Source: Granulicella rosea (GTDB lineage: Bacteria; Acidobacteriota; Terriglobia; Terriglobales; Acidobacteriaceae). Taken from it: a stretch of 64,000 nucleotides of DNA. How positions within the stretch are numbered: the stretch's first letter is position 1; every line of letters begins with the position of its first letter. This document shows, one piece after another, positions 42,872 through 51,284 of this stretch. The translations under genes and the position numbers were made by a program. The DNA is taken from NCBI RefSeq assembly GCF_900188085.1, contig NZ_FZOU01000002.1, positions 186,001 through 250,000 on the forward strand. Reading direction: 5' to 3'. The notes under the pieces are model-generated. The model was given only the letters and a program-made list of their open reading frames with translations. It made no database searches and had not been told where the DNA came from.

Positions 42872-43696
42872 ATGAAGGATGCGAGCCTGCACATTCACGA
42901 AATATCCACCACGCCATACGAGCACCCTCTGCGGGAGGCCGTCGCGCCCACCCGCAAGCAGCCGCGCGAACTGCGATTCGCGGCGCTCTTTGCCGGGCTG
43001 CTCCTGCTGCTGTTCGCGGTCTCGACGTTGCGGGCGCAGAACAAGATCATCAGCGCGCTGACGCCGACGCCCGCCGTCGATCCCGCCACCGCCTCGCTCA
43101 AGGCATACATCCTGAAGGTCCGGACGGCGAATGCGACCGACCGGCCGGCGGACGGGTCGATCTTCATCGACAGCGGCCGGCTGACGCGCATCAGCACCGA
43201 CGTCCGGGCGATGCGCGCGAACGACCTGATCTCGGTGGTCGTGTCGGAGAGCCTTGCTGCCTCGACCGACGGGACGGTGAAGAACTCCCGCGCGAGCAAC
43301 GCCAGCAGCTCGGTCTCGGCCCTGCTCGGCACGCTCCATGCGGGCAACGCGCTGCAGAACCTGCTGAACCAAAGCTCTGCCTCCGGCCTGACCGCCGCCG
43401 GCCAGAGCGCCACCAACTCCAGCCTCAGCACGACCTTTGGCGGCCAGGTGGTGGATGTGCTGCCGAACGGCACGCTGGTCATCGAGGCGGCCCGTCAGGT
43501 GGAGTTCAGTCAGCAGACTCAGACCATCATCCTGCGCGGACTGGTGCGGCCGGAGGATGTATCGCAGCAGAACCAGGTGCTTTCGACCTCGATCTCCAGT
43601 CTTGAGCTTGAGGTCAAGGGCAAGGGCATCATCAACGACTACACCCACCGGCAGAACGCTCTTGTACGCTTCATCCAGAAAGTGCTGGTGTTCTAG
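42872..43696 (+). CDS. flgH: Flagellar L-ring protein FlgH, cysteine-free
   Basis: A 274-residue protein. A 34-residue hydrophilic leader precedes a hydrophobic segment (FAALFAGLLLLLFAV, about 37-51) and RAQNK. The FlgH core follows: GRLTRISTDVRAMRANDLIS, VVSESLAAS, then VDVLPNGTLVIEAARQVEFS, TIILRGLVRPEDVS, KGKGIINDYTHRQNALVRFI. FlgH normally is a lipoprotein of the outer-membrane ring; here no Cys exists anywhere in the protein, so it cannot be lipidated. Its stop TAG shares a base with the GTG of flgI. The long N-terminal leader is unusual; GTG/ATG starts nearer the hydrophobic segment were not found. Confidence 0.9.
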   Translation: MKDASLHIHEISTTPYEHPLREAVAPTRKQPRELRFAALFAGLLLLLFAVSTLRAQNKIISALTPTPAVDPATASLKAYILKVRTANATDRPADGSIFIDSGRLTRISTDVRAMRANDLISVVVSESLAASTDGTVKNSRASNASSSVSALLGTLHAGNALQNLLNQSSASGLTAAGQSATNSSLSTTFGGQVVDVLPNGTLVIEAARQVEFSQQTQTIILRGLVRPEDVSQQNQVLSTSISSLELEVKGKGIINDYTHRQNALVRFIQKVLVF

Positions 43697-44913
43697 TGAG
43701 AGTGCATCCGGGCTTCTTTTCTCCGCTTACCGGCGTCTTCGCTCCTTTGTCTACAGACGAGCGTTGCACCGGCTCGAACCGCCGCAGCCATGTCGTCGCC
43801 TTTCTGGTCATGAGCCTGCTTGCGCTGGCCCTGCTCATCAGTCCGCTGTGCGCCACGGGCGAGACCGCCGGTCAGCCTGATCGTCAGGCGCGGATCAAGG
43901 ACATCTCGTCGATCGAGGGTATCCGCGACAACCAGCTCATCGGCTACGGCCTCGTCGTCGGCCTGCTGGGTACGGGCGACAGCCAGCAGACGACCTTTCC
44001 GATCCAGACACTCTCGTCGATGCTGCTGCGCATGGGCGTGAACGTCTCGCCCACGTCGATCCGCGTGCAGAACCTCGCCGCGGTCTTCGTCTCGGCGACG
44101 CTGCCGCCGTTCTCGCGGCCCGGCGGGAAGCTCGATGTGACGGTCGCGGCGGCGGGCGACGCGCGCAGCCTTGAGGGCGGTCTGTTGCTGATGACCGCGC
44201 TTTACGGCTCCGACGGCAAGATCTATGCGCAGGCGCAGGGGCCGCTCGTCGTCGGCGGGTACTCGGTCAGCGTCAACGGCAACACCAAGCAGTTCAACCA
44301 TCCCAATACGGCGCGCATCCCGCTGGGGGCGATGGTCGAGCACGGCGTGCCGTTGGAGCTCGCGGGCCGCAGCCAGTTCTCGCTGCTGCTGAACGACGCG
44401 GACTTTCACAGCGCGCAGGCCATGGCGATGGCCATCAACAAGGAGCTGGGACGTCCAGCCGCGAAGGCCTACGACAGCCGGCGTGTGGAGCTGACCGTCA
44501 ACCCGACGGACGAGGTGCCGGCGCTGCTGGCGGCGGTCGAGGCCATCGAGGTGCCTGTCTTTCCCAGGGCCAAGGTCGTGGTGAACGAGCGAACCGGCAC
44601 GGTCGTCATCGGCGGGGCGGTAGTGCTGCAACCGGTATCGATCCTGCACGGCGGTCTGGCGGTAAACGTCGTCACGGATATGAAGGTCTCGCAACCCGGG
44701 CCGTTCTCCAGCGGTACGACGCAGGTCGTGCCGCAGACGAGGATCGAGGCCAACGACAAGCCGGTCAGCCGGATCGAGCTGAGGCAGGGCGCGACCGTCG
44801 ACGACCTGGTGCGCAGTCTCCAGACCATCGGCGCCTCGGCGCGCGACGTGATCTCCATCCTCCAGGCGATGAAGTCCGCCGGAGCGCTTGAAGCCGACAT
44901 TGAGGTGCAGTAG
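43696..44913 (+). CDS. flgI: Flagellar P-ring protein FlgI
   Basis: A 405-residue protein. Mature FlgI begins around QARIKDISSIEGIRDNQLIG, with GYGLVVGLLGTGDSQQ, SSMLLRMGVNVSP, NLAAVFVSATLPPFSRPG and the late HGGLAVNVV, LVRSLQTIGASARDVISILQ. It forms the P ring in the peptidoglycan layer. The GTG start at 43696 overlaps the flgH stop by one base; an in-frame ATG at 43810 lies right before a good signal peptide (MSLLALALLISPLCATGE), so the first 38 residues may be untranslated. Confidence 0.94.
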   Translation: MRVHPGFFSPLTGVFAPLSTDERCTGSNRRSHVVAFLVMSLLALALLISPLCATGETAGQPDRQARIKDISSIEGIRDNQLIGYGLVVGLLGTGDSQQTTFPIQTLSSMLLRMGVNVSPTSIRVQNLAAVFVSATLPPFSRPGGKLDVTVAAAGDARSLEGGLLLMTALYGSDGKIYAQAQGPLVVGGYSVSVNGNTKQFNHPNTARIPLGAMVEHGVPLELAGRSQFSLLLNDADFHSAQAMAMAINKELGRPAAKAYDSRRVELTVNPTDEVPALLAAVEAIEVPVFPRAKVVVNERTGTVVIGGAVVLQPVSILHGGLAVNVVTDMKVSQPGPFSSGTTQVVPQTRIEANDKPVSRIELRQGATVDDLVRSLQTIGASARDVISILQAMKSAGALEADIEVQ

Positions 44914-44916
44914 ACC

Positions 44917-45243
44917 ATGCAGATTACGAGTATGCCGACGTTTCCGGGTCAACTGGACGCCGACCAAGTGAAGAACGCGAAAGATGCCAAGCTCGCCAGC
45001 AGCGCCCAGAAGTTCGAGGGCATGTTCATCCAGCAGATGTTCAAGGATCTCAACTTCGGCAGCGCGCCGGGGGACGACGAGTCCACCGGCGGCGCCAACG
45101 ATACGATTCGCTCCATGGGCAACGAGGCTTTTGCCGACGCCATCGCGAAGGCGGGCGGCTTTGGTGTCGCAAAACAGGTCGTTCGGCAGGTTCAGGCGCA
45201 GCACGACCTGTCCGAAACAAAACAACACAGTACTAAAGTCTGA
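44917..45243 (+). CDS. flgJ: FlgJ-type rod-binding protein without muramidase domain
   Basis: A 108-residue protein containing only the rod-binding domain: AQKFEGMFIQQMFKDLNFGS, followed by GNEAFADAIAKAGGFGVAKQ. In Salmonella the FlgJ C-terminus is a peptidoglycan hydrolase of about 160 residues; that domain is absent here, as in many other phyla, so the wall must be opened by another enzyme. Only 3 bases separate it from flgI. It is part of the flg operon. Confidence 0.88.
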   Translation: MQITSMPTFPGQLDADQVKNAKDAKLASSAQKFEGMFIQQMFKDLNFGSAPGDDESTGGANDTIRSMGNEAFADAIAKAGGFGVAKQVVRQVQAQHDLSETKQHSTKV

Positions 45244-45282
45244 AGAATGTGCGCCGATAACTGAAGCAGTGAGGGAACGACT

Positions 45283-45576
45283 ATGAGTAACGGAATCACC
45301 AATCTGCAGAATTTGCCCGGCATCACCGTAACCCCCGCAGCAGGCAAGCCCACCGCCAACAGCGTGCTCGCGACCCCTGCAGCCGCTCCCAAGCAGGATC
45401 AGACCAGCCTGAGCGGCGCGAGCAACCTGCTTTCGAAGGCGGTCGCCAGCAGCTCGTCGGTCTCAGATGTTCGCTTCGAGAAGGTCGCCGCTCTCCAGGC
45501 AGCCATCGCCGACGGAACCTACAGCGTCTCCTCCCACGACGTCGCGGCCAAGATCGTCGACCAGCTTCTGAGCTAG
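45283..45576 (+). CDS. flgM: Anti-sigma-28 factor FlgM
   Basis: A 97-residue protein, Ser/Ala/Pro-rich and probably disordered in its first half. The C-terminus has the FlgM helices VRFEKVAALQAAIADGTYSV and SSHDVAAKIVDQLL. FlgM binds the flagellar sigma factor FliA until the hook is complete and is then exported. GAGGGA precedes the ATG. Its place just before flgK and flgL, which it times, fits. Confidence 0.92.
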   Translation: MSNGITNLQNLPGITVTPAAGKPTANSVLATPAAAPKQDQTSLSGASNLLSKAVASSSSVSDVRFEKVAALQAAIADGTYSVSSHDVAAKIVDQLLS

Positions 45577-45579
45577 CCC

Positions 45580-45849
45580 ATGCTGACCATGAACCGGACG
45601 CTCGAAGAGTTCCTGGACGACGCAACGCTCCTGCTGCACGCGCCCGAGTTTCTCGACTATGAGGATGCGGATCTGGAGCAGGATCTGCGCGACGAGGTCG
45701 TCCTCTGCGAATCGTCCGCGGCGATTATGGCCCGCATGCGTCTTGCAGCGTTGCTCGAAACCCGGTCGCCGCAACGGACGACCGGCAACTATCCCCCAAA
45801 CCAGCGGTACGCCGCGCGACAGGATGAGGTACAACCGTGGGAAGCCTGA
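45580..45849 (+). CDS. Small protein in the flgN position between flgM and flgK
   Basis: An 89-residue protein (ATG 45580; in-frame ATG 45589 also possible). The first 55 residues are strongly acidic and helical (LEEFLDDATLLLHAP, YEDADLEQDLRDEVV), the last 30 basic and Pro/Asn-rich. No FlgN motif is recognisable and the length is well below FlgN (about 140). It overlaps flgK by 13 bases and lies 3 bases after flgM, so it is a member of the operon. A chaperone for FlgK/FlgL is a guess from location only. Confidence 0.7.
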   Translation: MLTMNRTLEEFLDDATLLLHAPEFLDYEDADLEQDLRDEVVLCESSAAIMARMRLAALLETRSPQRTTGNYPPNQRYAARQDEVQPWEA

Positions 45850-47261
45850 CTGCCCTGATCAACGTAGCGCGCTCGGCTCTGATCGCCGACCAGGCCGCTC
45901 TCAACGTCACCTCGAACAACGTGGCGAACCAGAACACCACGGGGTACACCCGGGAGGTCGCGACCTTCACCTCCGGGGACTACGTGACGCTGAACGGCAC
46001 GCAGGAGGCCTCAAGCGGCCCGACCGTCGCGGTCAGCTCGGAGCGCAACCTGGCGCTCGAACGCCAGATCCAGACGCTGCAGCAGTCCGTCTCCTCCTCG
46101 ACCGCCGAAGGAGGGGTTCTGACCCAGATTGAAGATATCTTCGGCGTCGCTTCGAGCGGCTCCTCGGCCGGCTCGACGCAGATCGGTGTCGCGCTCGATG
46201 CGCTCTTTTCGAGCTTCACCGCGCTCGCGGCCAATCCTTCGGACAGCGCAACCCGGCAGGGCGTCATCGGCGCGGCGCAGACGCTCGCCACATCGCTCAA
46301 CAGCGCCGCGAACCAGTTCTCGGAGCTGACTACCTCGCTGAACCAGCAGGCGCAGAGCACCGTCGAGCAGGTCAACGCACTGACCCAGACCGTCGCGACG
46401 CTGAACAGCCAGATCGCGAAGCTGAGTCCGAACTCGGACGCCGGCACGCTCGAAGATCAGCGTCAGACCGCCATCGAGCAGCTCTCCCAGTACATCGGCC
46501 TCACCCAGACCACGAACGTCAACGACAACACCATTACCTTGACCACCAGGGGCGGCACGGCCCTCGTGGTGGGCCAGCAGTCGTACAACCTGCAGGAGAG
46601 CAACACCGGCACGGGCACGGCGCAGATTCTCGACAATACCGGCAAGAACATCACCGCGGGCGTCACTGGCGGCAGCCTGGGCGGTCTGCTGGCCGGCGTG
46701 AACACGGATGTACCGTCGGCGGTCAGCCAGCTCAACTCGATCGCGACCGCGATCGTCAACCAGGTCAATACGATCAACGAAGGCGGCTCCACGTTGACCG
46801 GTGCGGCCGGCGGCGCGCTCTTCACCATCACGGGCAGTGTGGCGGACTCGGCCAGCGGCATCACCGCGGCCTCCGACCCGGCCATCATCGCCGCCGCGGC
46901 ATCCGGCGCCGGCACCTCGGATAACACCAACGCCAACGCGCTCGCCGCGCTTGCGACCACCACCAACGCGAGCCAGACCGGCCCCATTCAGGGCCAGACC
47001 TTCGACGGCTTCTATGCGTCGCTGCTCTCGCAGGTGGGCAACTCCGCCGCGTCGCTCAACTCCGAGACGACCGCGAATCAGACCGCGCTGACGCAGTTGA
47101 CCACGCAGCGCGACAGCTACTCCAGCGTGAACCTGGACGAAGAGGCCGCCAACCTGACCCAGTATCAGCGCTCATACGAGGCTGCCTCGAAGGTCTTCAC
47201 CATCGCCGATTCGATCTACGCATCCGCGCTCAACCTTGGCGTCGAATCCTCCGTCTCCTAA
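45837..47261 (+). CDS. flgK: Flagellar hook-associated protein 1 FlgK
   Basis: A 474-residue protein. The N-terminal motif is INVARSALIADQAALNVTSN with NNVANQNTTGYTREV; the central region is Ala/Ser/Thr-rich with a coiled part (LNQQAQSTVEQVNALTQTVA); the C-terminus has NLDEEAANLTQYQRSYEAAS and KVFTIADSIYASAL. FlgK forms the first hook-filament junction layer. The GTG start at 45837 has GAGG 7 bases upstream and overlaps the preceding gene by 13 bases. Confidence 0.95.
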   Translation: MGSLTALINVARSALIADQAALNVTSNNVANQNTTGYTREVATFTSGDYVTLNGTQEASSGPTVAVSSERNLALERQIQTLQQSVSSSTAEGGVLTQIEDIFGVASSGSSAGSTQIGVALDALFSSFTALAANPSDSATRQGVIGAAQTLATSLNSAANQFSELTTSLNQQAQSTVEQVNALTQTVATLNSQIAKLSPNSDAGTLEDQRQTAIEQLSQYIGLTQTTNVNDNTITLTTRGGTALVVGQQSYNLQESNTGTGTAQILDNTGKNITAGVTGGSLGGLLAGVNTDVPSAVSQLNSIATAIVNQVNTINEGGSTLTGAAGGALFTITGSVADSASGITAASDPAIIAAAASGAGTSDNTNANALAALATTTNASQTGPIQGQTFDGFYASLLSQVGNSAASLNSETTANQTALTQLTTQRDSYSSVNLDEEAANLTQYQRSYEAASKVFTIADSIYASALNLGVESSVS

Positions 47262-47295
47262 CCGACCTTCAGCAGGGAAAGGAAGTACATCGCAC

Positions 47296-48192
47296 ATGCG
47301 CGTCGATCCGAATTACATCACCAACCTGTCGGGCTCGCTCAGCCAGTCGTCGTACGCCGAGCAGCAGTTGACGAACGAGCTCTCGAGCGGTCTGCGCATC
47401 GCACAGCTCTCGGACGACCCCGTCGCCGCGGCGCAGAACGCGCTCTTCTCGAACGCCATCAACCGGCTGGACTCGTTCACCCAGAGCTCCACCACCGAGC
47501 AGGGCAAGCTGCAGGTGGCCGACTCCACGCTCGGCCAGGTCGTCACGCAGATCACCTCGGCGATCAGCCTTGCGACCAGTGCGGGCAACGGCACGCTGAA
47601 CGCGTCCAACCTCAGCTCCATCGCGACCGAGCTGGGCGGCATCCGCGACCAGGTCCTGTCGCTCGCCAACACCAGCTACCAGGGGCAGTATCTCTTCAGC
47701 GGCAGCCAGGGAAGCACGGAGCCCTTTACGCTGAACGGCTCGACGACCCCAACGACCGTCACCTATAACGGCGACTCGCTGACTCAGTCCGTGCAGACGC
47801 CTGCGGGGCAGAGCATCCAGGTCAATGTGCCCGGCTCTGCCATCTTCACCAACCCCAGCGCCAACCTGCTCGGCACGCTCAACCAACTCATCACGGACGT
47901 CGCCGCTGGCAACAACACCGCGGTGGCGGCGGACTCGACGAACCTGTCCGCGGCGCTGACCAACGTCTCGACTCAGCGTGCCGTGCTCGACAGCTCGCTG
48001 AGCCAGCTTACCTCCACCAGCACCTATGCCACGACCCAGGCCACCCAGTTGACCGCGCAGCAGAGCGCGCTCATCTCCGCCGACCCGGCCACTGTAGCCA
48101 CGCAACTGCAGACCGCCGAGGTGCAGCACCAGGCGCTGCTGAGCGTCATCTCAGCCGTAGGCAAGTCGGACCTGTTCTCTTATATCCAGTAG
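47296..48192 (+). CDS. flgL: Flagellar hook-associated protein 3 FlgL
   Basis: A 298-residue flagellin-like protein. It begins MRVDPNYITNLSGSLSQSSY, and the helix EQQLTNELSSGLRIAQLSDD, PVAAAQNALFSNAINRLDSF is the flagellin N-terminal pattern; DQVLSLANTSYQGQYLFSG is typical of FlgL. The C-terminal helix (QLQTAEVQHQALLSVISAVG) completes the coiled coil. It forms the second junction layer next to FlgK. ATG 47296 is chosen over an upstream frame lying inside flgK. A terminator follows the stop. Confidence 0.94.
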   Translation: MRVDPNYITNLSGSLSQSSYAEQQLTNELSSGLRIAQLSDDPVAAAQNALFSNAINRLDSFTQSSTTEQGKLQVADSTLGQVVTQITSAISLATSAGNGTLNASNLSSIATELGGIRDQVLSLANTSYQGQYLFSGSQGSTEPFTLNGSTTPTTVTYNGDSLTQSVQTPAGQSIQVNVPGSAIFTNPSANLLGTLNQLITDVAAGNNTAVAADSTNLSAALTNVSTQRAVLDSSLSQLTSTSTYATTQATQLTAQQSALISADPATVATQLQTAEVQHQALLSVISAVGKSDLFSYIQ

Positions 48193-48208
48193 GCGTATCG
48201 CTTCGCCG

Positions 48209-48240
48209 ACGGCCATGCCCTCCATCACGGGCATGGCCGT
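48209..48240 (+). terminator. Terminator of the flagellar operon
   Basis: ACGGCCATGCCC (48209-48220) and GGGCATGGCCGT (48229-48240) form a perfect 12-base stem with an 8-base loop, followed by TGCTTTTCTG. It lies 16 bases after flgL. Confidence 0.88.
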
Positions 48241-48281
48241 TGCTTTTCTGGCCGCTCTTGTTTTTAGTTGTAACCCTCGCA

Positions 48282-48293
48282 GAGGATCTGCTT
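48282..48293. repeat. Fragment of a dispersed intergenic repeat
   Basis: GAGGATCTGCTT matches the core also seen at 53756-53771 (CGAGGATCTGCTTTCG), and inverted at 7100-7114 and 55183-55200 (GCAGATCCTCTTCGA). All four are intergenic, consistent with worn members of one repeat family. Confidence 0.5.
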
Positions 48294-48339
48294 CTCGAAC
48301 CGCGCCGCAAATTGCCGAGCCCGCCTATACTCGTACGTG

Positions 48340-48594
48340 ATGATTCTCGCCTCCTTCCGTGCGCTCACATTTTTCTGGACCGCGACTCGCGGCAGCCGGC
48401 TGCGTCCTTGGCGCAGCCCCTACCTGCGCTGGCGGCTGGAGACCTACTCCGGTCAGCCCGCCGGCTCCATCCGGCTCCGCGACTTCTGGCATATGGCGGT
48501 CACCGAACGGCGGCAGATCGCACGGTTTCTGCGCTGGACGAGCGACCTGCAGACCATCGCCTCTCAGACCGTCTCCGAAGAGAGGTCCAAATGA
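48340..48594 (+). CDS. Small basic protein translationally coupled to the GH10 xylanase
   Basis: An 84-residue protein from ATG 48340 (GTG 48337 also in frame). It opens with a short hydrophobic stretch (ILASFRALTFFWTA) and is rich in Arg and Trp (SRLRPWRSPYLRWRLE, RDFWHMAVTERRQIARFLRW). There is no signal cleavage site. I do not recognise it. The stop TGA overlaps the ATG of the xylanase gene (ATGA at 48591-48594), which argues that it is a real translated gene. Confidence 0.65.
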   Translation: MILASFRALTFFWTATRGSRLRPWRSPYLRWRLETYSGQPAGSIRLRDFWHMAVTERRQIARFLRWTSDLQTIASQTVSEERSK

Positions 48595-49739
48595 GCGGGC
48601 CGGTCACGCGCGATCGCCGCCAGTTCCTGCAGCTTGCCGCCGGCGCGGCCTCCGCGACGCTGCTTGGAGGTTGCGCGAAGCCGGCCGGACTACCCAAGCC
48701 TGCAACTCCACCGCCGCCTTCGCTGGGCGTGGAGGGCGTAGACTCGCTCCGCTTCCATGCCGCGCAGCATCACCTGCTTTATGGCTGCGCGGTGACTCCG
48801 CAGGCCCTGAAGAGCGACCCGAGGTATGCGGCGCTGGTCGCCGGACAGTCGAGCATCCTCGTCGCCGAGAATGCGATGAAGTGGGCGCCGATGCGGCCTA
48901 CCCCTACGACCTTTTACTTCGATGAGGCAGACGCCATCGTGGCCTTCGCGGAGAAGCATCGCCTCAAGGTGCGCGGGCACAATCTCGCCTGGCACCGGCA
49001 GCTTCCCAGGTGGTTCGAGGTCGAGGCTAATACGGGCAATGCGCAGCAACTGCTGACCAATCACATCGAGGTGGTCGCCGGTCGCTACGCCGGGCGGATG
49101 CACTCCTGGGACGTGGTCAATGAAGCGATCAAGGTCGAGGACAAGCGGCCCGACGGCCTGCGCATCTGTCCCTGGTTGAACCTGCTTGGCCCCGAGTACA
49201 TCGAGATCGCCTTCCGCGCCGCGCGTAACGCCGATCCGCAGGCGCTGCTGGCTTATAACGACTACGGCATCGAGAACGAACGGCCCGAGGACTACCGCAA
49301 GCGCGCGGCCGTGCTGCTGATGCTGCGCCGGATGAAGGCGCGCAACGTCCCCATCGACGCGCTGGGCATTCAGTGCCACGTCTGGGCTGGCGGCGAGTAC
49401 GGTCCGGGTTTGAAGAGCTTTATGGCGGAGGTGCGTGGGCTTGGCCTGCAGATCTTCCTGACCGAGCTGGATGTGAACGACCGCCGAATCGCGCCGGACC
49501 CAGCCGTCCGCGACAAGGCTGTCGCCGACTGCTACGCCAGCTTTCTGGATCTCGCGCTCTCGGAGCCGGCGGTGACGGTGCTGCTGAGCTGGGGCATCAC
49601 CGACCGTTACACCTGGCTTAACGCTGAGGACGCCCGAGAAGATCATCTGCCCGAGCGCTGCCTGCCGTTCGACCGGGACTACAAACCGAAGGGCGCGTTT
49701 TTCGCCATACGGGATAGCTTCGACCGCAGGACGGTCTGA
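48591..49739 (+). CDS. Endo-1,4-beta-xylanase, GH10, Tat-exported lipoprotein
   Basis: A 382-residue protein. The N-terminus has a twin-arginine signal RDRRQFLQLAAGAASATLL ending in a GGC lipobox, so it is likely exported folded and lipid-anchored. The GH10 barrel has ILVAENAMKWAPMRP, VRGHNLAWHRQLPRWF, acid/base Glu in WDVVNEAI, and nucleophile Glu in IFLTELDVNDRR, then VLLSWGITDRYTWLN. It cuts xylan backbones by a retaining mechanism. The length is right for a single-domain GH10 enzyme with no binding module. It is coupled to the small gene upstream. Confidence 0.94.
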   Translation: MSGPVTRDRRQFLQLAAGAASATLLGGCAKPAGLPKPATPPPPSLGVEGVDSLRFHAAQHHLLYGCAVTPQALKSDPRYAALVAGQSSILVAENAMKWAPMRPTPTTFYFDEADAIVAFAEKHRLKVRGHNLAWHRQLPRWFEVEANTGNAQQLLTNHIEVVAGRYAGRMHSWDVVNEAIKVEDKRPDGLRICPWLNLLGPEYIEIAFRAARNADPQALLAYNDYGIENERPEDYRKRAAVLLMLRRMKARNVPIDALGIQCHVWAGGEYGPGLKSFMAEVRGLGLQIFLTELDVNDRRIAPDPAVRDKAVADCYASFLDLALSEPAVTVLLSWGITDRYTWLNAEDAREDHLPERCLPFDRDYKPKGAFFAIRDSFDRRTV

Positions 49740-49849
49740 AAGGCAGTCCGTGCATCATCCCATGTCTCAACATGTTTTATGATCGTTGCGGATGAGGCTG
49801 CCTGGCGTGTGACCGCAGGCATCCCACAGACAGAGGAGAACCACACGAC

Positions 49850-50548
49850 ATGGGCGAATTCAAGCAGCTTACGGCCGCCGACGGGCACACCTTCAACGCA
49901 TACCAGGCGTCTCCGGAGGGCGAGCCCATCGGGGCTATTCTTCTGCTGCAGGAGATCTTCGGCGTCAATGCACACATCCGCAGCGTCGCCGACGGCTACG
50001 CGAAGGAGGGCTATTTGGTGCTGGCGCCCGCCATGTTCGACCGCATCGAACGCAATGTGGACCTGAGCTACGAGCCCGAGGATATGCAGAAGGCGTTCGC
50101 GCTCTATGCGCCGCTGATGCAACTGACGCCCGACGCCACGCTGCTGGACGTCGCCGCGACCTACGCCGAGTTGAAGAAGGCAGGCAAGGGAATCGCCGTC
50201 ATCGGCTTCTGCTGGGGCGGCCTGATGACATGGCTGACCGCGACCCGCGGCGAGACCGTGCAGGTGCAGCCGTCGTGCTGCGTCGGCTACTATGCGGGCG
50301 GAATCGGCAACTATGCGACGGAAGAGCCATCCTGCCCGGTGATGCTGCACTTCGGTGCGGAGGACACGCACATCGGCTCGGATCAGATCGAGGCCGTGCG
50401 CGCCGCGCATCCCGAGGTAGAGATTTATGTCTATGAGGGCGCGGGGCATGCCTTCAATCGCGACGTGCATCCGGCCAGCTACAGCCCTGCCGCAGCAGCA
50501 CTGGCGAAGGAACGCACGCTTGCATTCCTGAAAGCGAACATTTCGTAA
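49850..50548 (+). CDS. Dienelactone hydrolase family protein
   Basis: A 232-residue alpha/beta hydrolase. The nucleophile is Cys in IGFCWGG (about residue 120), the acid Asp in FGAEDTHIG and the base His in EGAGHAFNRD, the Cys-Asp-His triad of dienelactone hydrolases. LLQEIFGVNAHIRSVADGYA is the typical N-terminal segment. Dienelactone hydrolases open lactones in chlorocatechol breakdown, but family members have wider substrates and no aromatic-pathway gene is nearby. It is a single-gene unit ending in a terminator. Confidence 0.92.
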   Translation: MGEFKQLTAADGHTFNAYQASPEGEPIGAILLLQEIFGVNAHIRSVADGYAKEGYLVLAPAMFDRIERNVDLSYEPEDMQKAFALYAPLMQLTPDATLLDVAATYAELKKAGKGIAVIGFCWGGLMTWLTATRGETVQVQPSCCVGYYAGGIGNYATEEPSCPVMLHFGAEDTHIGSDQIEAVRAAHPEVEIYVYEGAGHAFNRDVHPASYSPAAAALAKERTLAFLKANIS

Positions 50549-50597
50549 AGTCTGCCGTGTTCCCGAAAGGGTTCCCGTATTGTGAATATTCGTCGAC

Positions 50598-50628
50598 GGA
50601 AAAACCCGCGTGGGTTCGCGGGTTTTCC
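50598..50628 (+). terminator. Terminator before rpsO
   Basis: GGAAAAACCCGCG (50598-50610) and CGCGGGTTTTCC (50617-50628) pair with a single-base bulge and a 6-base loop. It probably ends the hydrolase transcript; a role in the rpsO leader is possible because it is 67 bases before that start. Confidence 0.8.
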
Positions 50629-50694
50629 GAAACGATGCTATTCTTTACCAGACACTGAGATAGTGGAAAAGAAGAATTAGGAGCTGAAATAGCT

Positions 50695-50961
50695 GTGTTG
50701 GCAACCGTAAAAAAATCAGACATTATCGCGAAGTTTCGCACGCATGACTCCGACACCGGGAGCCCGGAAGTACAGATCGCTATCTTGAGCGAGCGTATCG
50801 GAGAGCTCACCGAGCACTTCAAGACGCACAAGAAGGATCACGGCTCGCGTCGCGGCCTTCTCATGCTCGTGAGCAAGCGCCGTCGCCTGCTGGACTATCT
50901 GAAGAAGATCGACGCCGATCGCTATCGGGAAGTCATTGCCAAGCTCGGAATCCGCAAGTAG
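50695..50961 (+). CDS. rpsO: 30S ribosomal protein S15
   Basis: An 88-residue protein, exactly the S15 length. [20 protein letters not shown] and [30 protein letters not shown] are conserved S15 segments that contact 16S rRNA and organise the 30S platform. The start is GTG 50695 (TTG 50698 is adjacent), with AGGAG 11 bases upstream. It precedes pnp, the usual bacterial order. Confidence 0.97.
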   Translation: MLATVKKSDIIAKFRTHDSDTGSPEVQIAILSERIGELTEHFKTHKKDHGSRRGLLMLVSKRRRLLDYLKKIDADRYREVIAKLGIRK

Positions 50962-51284
50962 TTCCTTTGGAAGTAGCTCCAATCGAAGCACTTCGACTTC
51001 AGGACCGTCTTCATGGAAACATGCACGACCCGTCATCCGTCTCCCGCATCTGTCGCTCAGGATCGCATTGCATCCTGCATGCCGGGGTACCGATGATGAC
51101 GGGTTCGTGCCAGCCCATGCCGACGTTTACCCATCTCTGCACATCCCCAGCGCAGCTCGCCGGTCGCGGATAGCCCGCACCCGCTGAGTTGCGCCTTTGT
51201 GCGTCGCATGGCCCGCGCAGCACGCGCCGGCCAGCGTAACAAGTTCCTATATCGAACGCACCTGAGAAAAGAAGAGGGCGCAAC
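50962..51284 (+). other. rpsO-pnp intergenic region
   Basis: 323 bases with no convincing gene on either strand. In other bacteria this gap holds a pnp leader hairpin cleaved by RNase III; I could not pick out a clear long stem here. Confidence 0.4.

Noticed and set aside
43693..45228. Long minus-strand open frame opposite flgI and flgJ
   Set aside because: Low-information, Arg-rich translation; the plus strand encodes recognisable flagellar proteins.
50962..51284. Small open frames between rpsO and pnp
   Set aside because: Short, overlapping on both strands, no ribosome sites and no recognisable product.
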